64,000 nucleotides of DNA from Pedobacter ginsengisoli. GTDB lineage: Bacteria > Bacteroidota > Bacteroidia > Sphingobacteriales > Sphingobacteriaceae. The stretch is taken from NCBI RefSeq assembly GCF_030244015.1, contig NZ_JASSYX010000002.1, positions 310,001 to 374,000 of the forward strand, read 5' to 3'. Both the position numbers and the translations under genes were made by a program. Positions 61,570 through 64,000 of the stretch are shown piece after piece (the first letter of the stretch is position 1; every line of letters begins with the position of its first letter). The notes beneath the pieces were generated by a model that was not told the DNA's origin, made no database searches, and was given only the letters and a program-made list of their open reading frames with translations.

Positions 61570-62265
61570 ATGAAGATCGATAAAGACGAATTTAGAAAAT
61601 ACGCAGTTAAACATCATCGCATCAACGGTTTGAATGTAGACCGTTATATCGGGGCAACGAATGTTTCTCCAAAAAGTATGACTCCTTATATCATCGAGGA
61701 GCGCCAGTTGAACGTGGCGCAGATGGATGTGTTCTCACGTCTGATGATGGACCGCATTATCTTTTTGGGTGATGCGATTTATGACGGGAATGCGAATATT
61801 ATCCAGGCCCAGTTGTTGTTTTTACAGTCTGTAGACAGCAACAGGGACATACAGATCTATATCAACTCTCCGGGCGGTTCAGTTTATGCTGGTCTGGGTA
61901 TTTATGATACAATGCAGTACATTACTCCGGATGTGGCGACAATCTGTACGGGTATGGCGGCTTCTATGGGGGCGGTATTGCTGGTTGCCGGTGCGGCTGG
62001 TAAACGTGCGGCTTTACAGCATTCACGCGTGATGATCCACCAGCCTTCCGGCGGTGCCCAGGGTGTGGCCTCTGATATGGAGATCAACCTGAGGGAGATG
62101 CTGAAACTGAAAAAAGAATTGTATGACATCATTTCTAATCATTCCGGACAGACCTACGAGTGGGTGGAGAAGGCTTCGGACCGTGATTATTGGATGAAGG
62201 CGGAGGAAGCGAAGGGTTTTGGAATGATTGACGAAGTACTTGGCGGTACTAAGAAAGAAAAATAA
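61570..62265 (+). CDS. clpP: ATP-dependent Clp protease proteolytic subunit
   Basis: 231 residues from the ATG at 61570. An earlier in-frame TTG (61513) would add 19 residues not typical of ClpP, and the ATG has an A-rich upstream stretch. The catalytic Ser is in GMAASMGAVLL and the His in HSRVMIHQPSGG. INSPGGSVYAGLGIYDT is the usual family signature. It forms the barrel protease for ClpX, whose gene starts 2 bases after this stop. Confidence 0.95.
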   Translation: MKIDKDEFRKYAVKHHRINGLNVDRYIGATNVSPKSMTPYIIEERQLNVAQMDVFSRLMMDRIIFLGDAIYDGNANIIQAQLLFLQSVDSNRDIQIYINSPGGSVYAGLGIYDTMQYITPDVATICTGMAASMGAVLLVAGAAGKRAALQHSRVMIHQPSGGAQGVASDMEINLREMLKLKKELYDIISNHSGQTYEWVEKASDRDYWMKAEEAKGFGMIDEVLGGTKKEK

Positions 62266-62267
62266 AT

Positions 62268-63509
62268 ATGGCTAAACAAAGTAAAGATTCCCGTTGCTCT
62301 TTTTGTGGCTCTGGTAAGCAGGATACCTTAATGCTTATTGAGGGGTTGGATGCATACATTTGTGATAAATGTGTAACCCAGGCCAATCAGCTGCTGGTTC
62401 AGGAGCTGGGGAGTAAGAAGGGTAAACCTCTGGATTCTTCAATAACTTTATTGAAGCCGCAGGAGATCAAGGCGCACATTGACCAGTATGTGATTGGTCA
62501 GGATGATGCAAAAAAGGTGCTTTCTGTGGCGGTGTACAACCATTATAAGAGATTGAGCCAGAAAGTGGACAAGGGTGATGAGGTGGAGATCGAGAAGTCC
62601 AATATCATGCTGGTGGGTGAGACGGGTACGGGCAAGACTTTGCTGGCCAAGACGATTGCCAAGATTTTGCATGTGCCGTTTTGTATCTGTGATGCGACGG
62701 TTTTGACTGAAGCGGGTTATGTGGGTGAGGATGTAGAGAGTATTCTGACGCGTTTGCTGCAGGCTGCGGATTATGATGTGGCTTCTGCTGAGCGTGGTAT
62801 TGTCTACATTGATGAGGTGGATAAGGTGGCGCGTAAGAGTGACAATCCTTCGATCACACGTGATGTGTCCGGTGAGGGTGTGCAGCAGGCTTTGCTGAAG
62901 ATCCTGGAGGGTACGGTTGTGAATGTTCCGCCTCAGGGTGGCCGTAAGCATCCGGACCAGAAGATGATTCCGGTGAATACGAACAATATCCTCTTTATTT
63001 GTGGTGGTGCTTTTGATGGCATTGAGCGCAAGATTGCCAACAGGTTGCGTACGCAGGCGGTTGGTTATAAAGTGAAGAAGGATGATGTGGATCTGGATCT
63101 GAAGAATTTGTATAAGTACATTACGCCGCAGGATTTGAAGTCTTTTGGTTTGATTCCTGAATTGATCGGGCGTGTTCCTGTGCTGACGCACCTGAACCCG
63201 TTGGATAAGGCTGCTTTGCGCAATATTTTGACGGAGCCTAAGAATTCTTTGCTGCGCCAGTATGTGAAGCTTTTTGAGTATGAGAATGTGAAGCTGGTTT
63301 TTGATGATGATGTGCTTGATTTTATTGTCGATAAGGCAATGGAGTATAAGTTGGGGGCCCGGGGGCTGCGTTCGATTTGTGAGGCCATTATGCTGGATGC
63401 GATGTTTGAGATTCCGTCTGAAACGGGGATAACGGAGCTGGTCATTAATCTGGACTATGCGGTCGAGAAGTTTGAAAAGGCTGATTTTAAAAAGCTGAAA
63501 GCGGCATAA
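62268..63509 (+). CDS. clpX: ATP-dependent Clp protease ATPase subunit
   Basis: 413 residues. The N-terminal zinc-binding domain has two CxxC pairs (CSFCGSG, CDKCV). Walker A is GETGTGKT, Walker B YIDEVDKV, with the pore-loop-type GYVGED and sensor 2 GARGLR. It unfolds tagged proteins and feeds them to ClpP. The coding strand is unusually rich in G and T, especially from about 62600 on, compared with the genes before it. Confidence 0.95.
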   Translation: MAKQSKDSRCSFCGSGKQDTLMLIEGLDAYICDKCVTQANQLLVQELGSKKGKPLDSSITLLKPQEIKAHIDQYVIGQDDAKKVLSVAVYNHYKRLSQKVDKGDEVEIEKSNIMLVGETGTGKTLLAKTIAKILHVPFCICDATVLTEAGYVGEDVESILTRLLQAADYDVASAERGIVYIDEVDKVARKSDNPSITRDVSGEGVQQALLKILEGTVVNVPPQGGRKHPDQKMIPVNTNNILFICGGAFDGIERKIANRLRTQAVGYKVKKDDVDLDLKNLYKYITPQDLKSFGLIPELIGRVPVLTHLNPLDKAALRNILTEPKNSLLRQYVKLFEYENVKLVFDDDVLDFIVDKAMEYKLGARGLRSICEAIMLDAMFEIPSETGITELVINLDYAVEKFEKADFKKLKAA

Positions 63510-63520
63510 AAGATATGAGG

Positions 63521-63550
63521 ATCCCCGGTAAATTACCGGGGATTTTTTTT
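63521..63550 (+). terminator. intrinsic terminator of clpPX
   Basis: ATCCCCGGT (63521-63529) pairs with ACCGGGGAT (63535-63543) around a 5-base loop and runs into eight T (63543-63550). It starts 12 bases after the clpX stop. Confidence 0.9.
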
Positions 63551-63570
63551 ATATTAAGAGTTTGGAGAAT

Positions 63571-63681
63571 CGCTTGGAGCTGGAAAAAATAACCATTCTC
63601 TTCGAAGACTGGACCTAGCGCGCTGAAGAAGCGCACAGAGTCCTATGTCTTCTCTGAGAAGGTGATTTTTTCTGCTCCGCG
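63571..63681. repeat. structured hairpin element B, related to element A
   Basis: Helices 63584-63590/63665-63671, 63596-63600/63656-63660, 63604-63609/63647-63652 and 63620-63623/63631-63634 build one long hairpin with terminal loop TGAAGAA (63624-63630). Segments TGGACC (63610-63615) and TCCTAT (63641-63646) are shared with the element at 11194-11279. The outer end adds GGAGC/GCTCC (63576-63580/63674-63678). A separate terminator already ends clpX, so this is not needed for that role. Confidence 0.7.
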
Positions 63682-63714
63682 CTAGTGCAAAAAAGAAAAG
63701 AGGAGATTGTATCG

Positions 63715-63794
63715 CCCGTCATTGCGAGGAGTTCTTACGACGAAGCAATCTCAAAGAAAAGTATGGAGATTGCTTCGTTCCTCGCAATGACGGG
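63715..63794. repeat. REP/MITE-like inverted repeat, copy 2
   Basis: Left arm 63715-63752 and right arm 63766-63794 pair (CCCGTCATTGCGAGGA with its complement, and CGAAGCAATCTC with its complement), with a ~9-10 base bulge (near 63731-63740) in the left arm. It is the same family as 2639-2701. Confidence 0.8.
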
Positions 63795-63984
63795 AGGGTT
63801 GAAAGCAATGACGGGAGGGTTGAATTATAGCGGTAATGAGTTGAATATAGTGATTGGAGTTGAATATAGTGATTGGAGTTGAATTAGGTGGTGTGATTAT
63901 AGTGATTGGAGTGAATTATAGTGATGTGAGTGAATTATGATGATGTGGAGTTGAATAATAAGAATAGATAAAATAAGAATAGAT
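63784..63984. repeat. degenerate short tandem repeats at the right edge
   Basis: GCAATGACGGGAGGGTTGAA occurs twice in a row, then units like TATAGTGATTGGAGTTGAA recur with drift down to AAGAATAGATAA near 63960-63984. They extend from the right arm of the REP-like copy. No coding capacity is credible here. Confidence 0.75.
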
Positions 63985-64000
63985 AAAAAGAAAGGAGAAA

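Noticed and set aside
62448..63191. 247-codon open frame on the minus strand opposite clpX
   Set aside because: It is a shadow of the clpX frame caused by skewed third positions; its product is low-complexity (His, Arg, Ile, Leu) with no known domain.
63685..63882. Open frame of 65 codons over the right-edge repeats
   Set aside because: It is made of the REP-like palindrome and tandem repeats, which explains the open frame.
63784..63984. Possible CRISPR array
   Set aside because: Units drift continuously and have no constant repeat with unique spacers of equal length; no cas genes are near.

Overview
The window is a chromosomal segment of a Bacteroidota bacterium, most likely a Sphingobacteriaceae member close to Pedobacter; this is inferred from gene content, as no database search was possible. 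Supporting signs are several promoters of the TAnnTTTG (-7) type, A-rich translation starts without Shine-Dalgarno sequences, a GLPGLI-family protein, a HEPN-tailed sulfite reductase, and long tandem FtsX-type permeases.

Layout. 1-3624: end of a GLPGLI protein, a membrane-anchored GH25 lysozyme, an AraC-type regulator, and a short-chain dehydrogenase with a direct-repeat operator in front. 3762-11167: a compact assimilatory sulfate reduction operon (sulfite reductase-HEPN, cobA, Met8-like/TauE fusion, cysH, cysD, cysN). It is preceded by an 18-residue leader peptide ending His-Cys-Met-Tyr-Trp and an intrinsic terminator only 16 bases before the first gene, which looks like a transcription attenuator. 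11424-17362: two secreted proteins of unknown role, a GH43-like hydrolase, and the glycogen genes glgA and glgC.

17363-44466: a two-component system (histidine kinase and sigma54-type activator) divergent from a very long ABC transporter operon: one membrane fusion protein, two MacB-type ATPases and nine consecutive ~790-residue double-FtsX permeases. The spacer between them holds a symmetric 37-bp candidate activator site and a -24/-12-like element at a suitable distance, so the kinase and regulator probably control the array.

44504-59666: a BtuF-like binding protein, an OmpA-type lipoprotein and M1 aminopeptidase (minus strand), a repeat-rich basic secreted protein, a prolyl oligopeptidase, a BNR-repeat protein, a double VOC protein, and an ECF sigma/anti-sigma pair flanked by two paralogous membrane-anchored retropepsin-like proteins. 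59835-63509: tRNA-Leu(UAG), trigger factor, clpP and clpX (protein folding and turnover). The right end (63510-64000) is non-coding and repeat-rich.

The observations most worth following are the Cys/Met leader-peptide attenuator, the nine-permease array with its dedicated sigma54 switch, two distant hairpin elements (11194-11279 and 63571-63681) that share loops but have covarying helices, and the sigma/anti-sigma pair between duplicated aspartic-protease-like genes.
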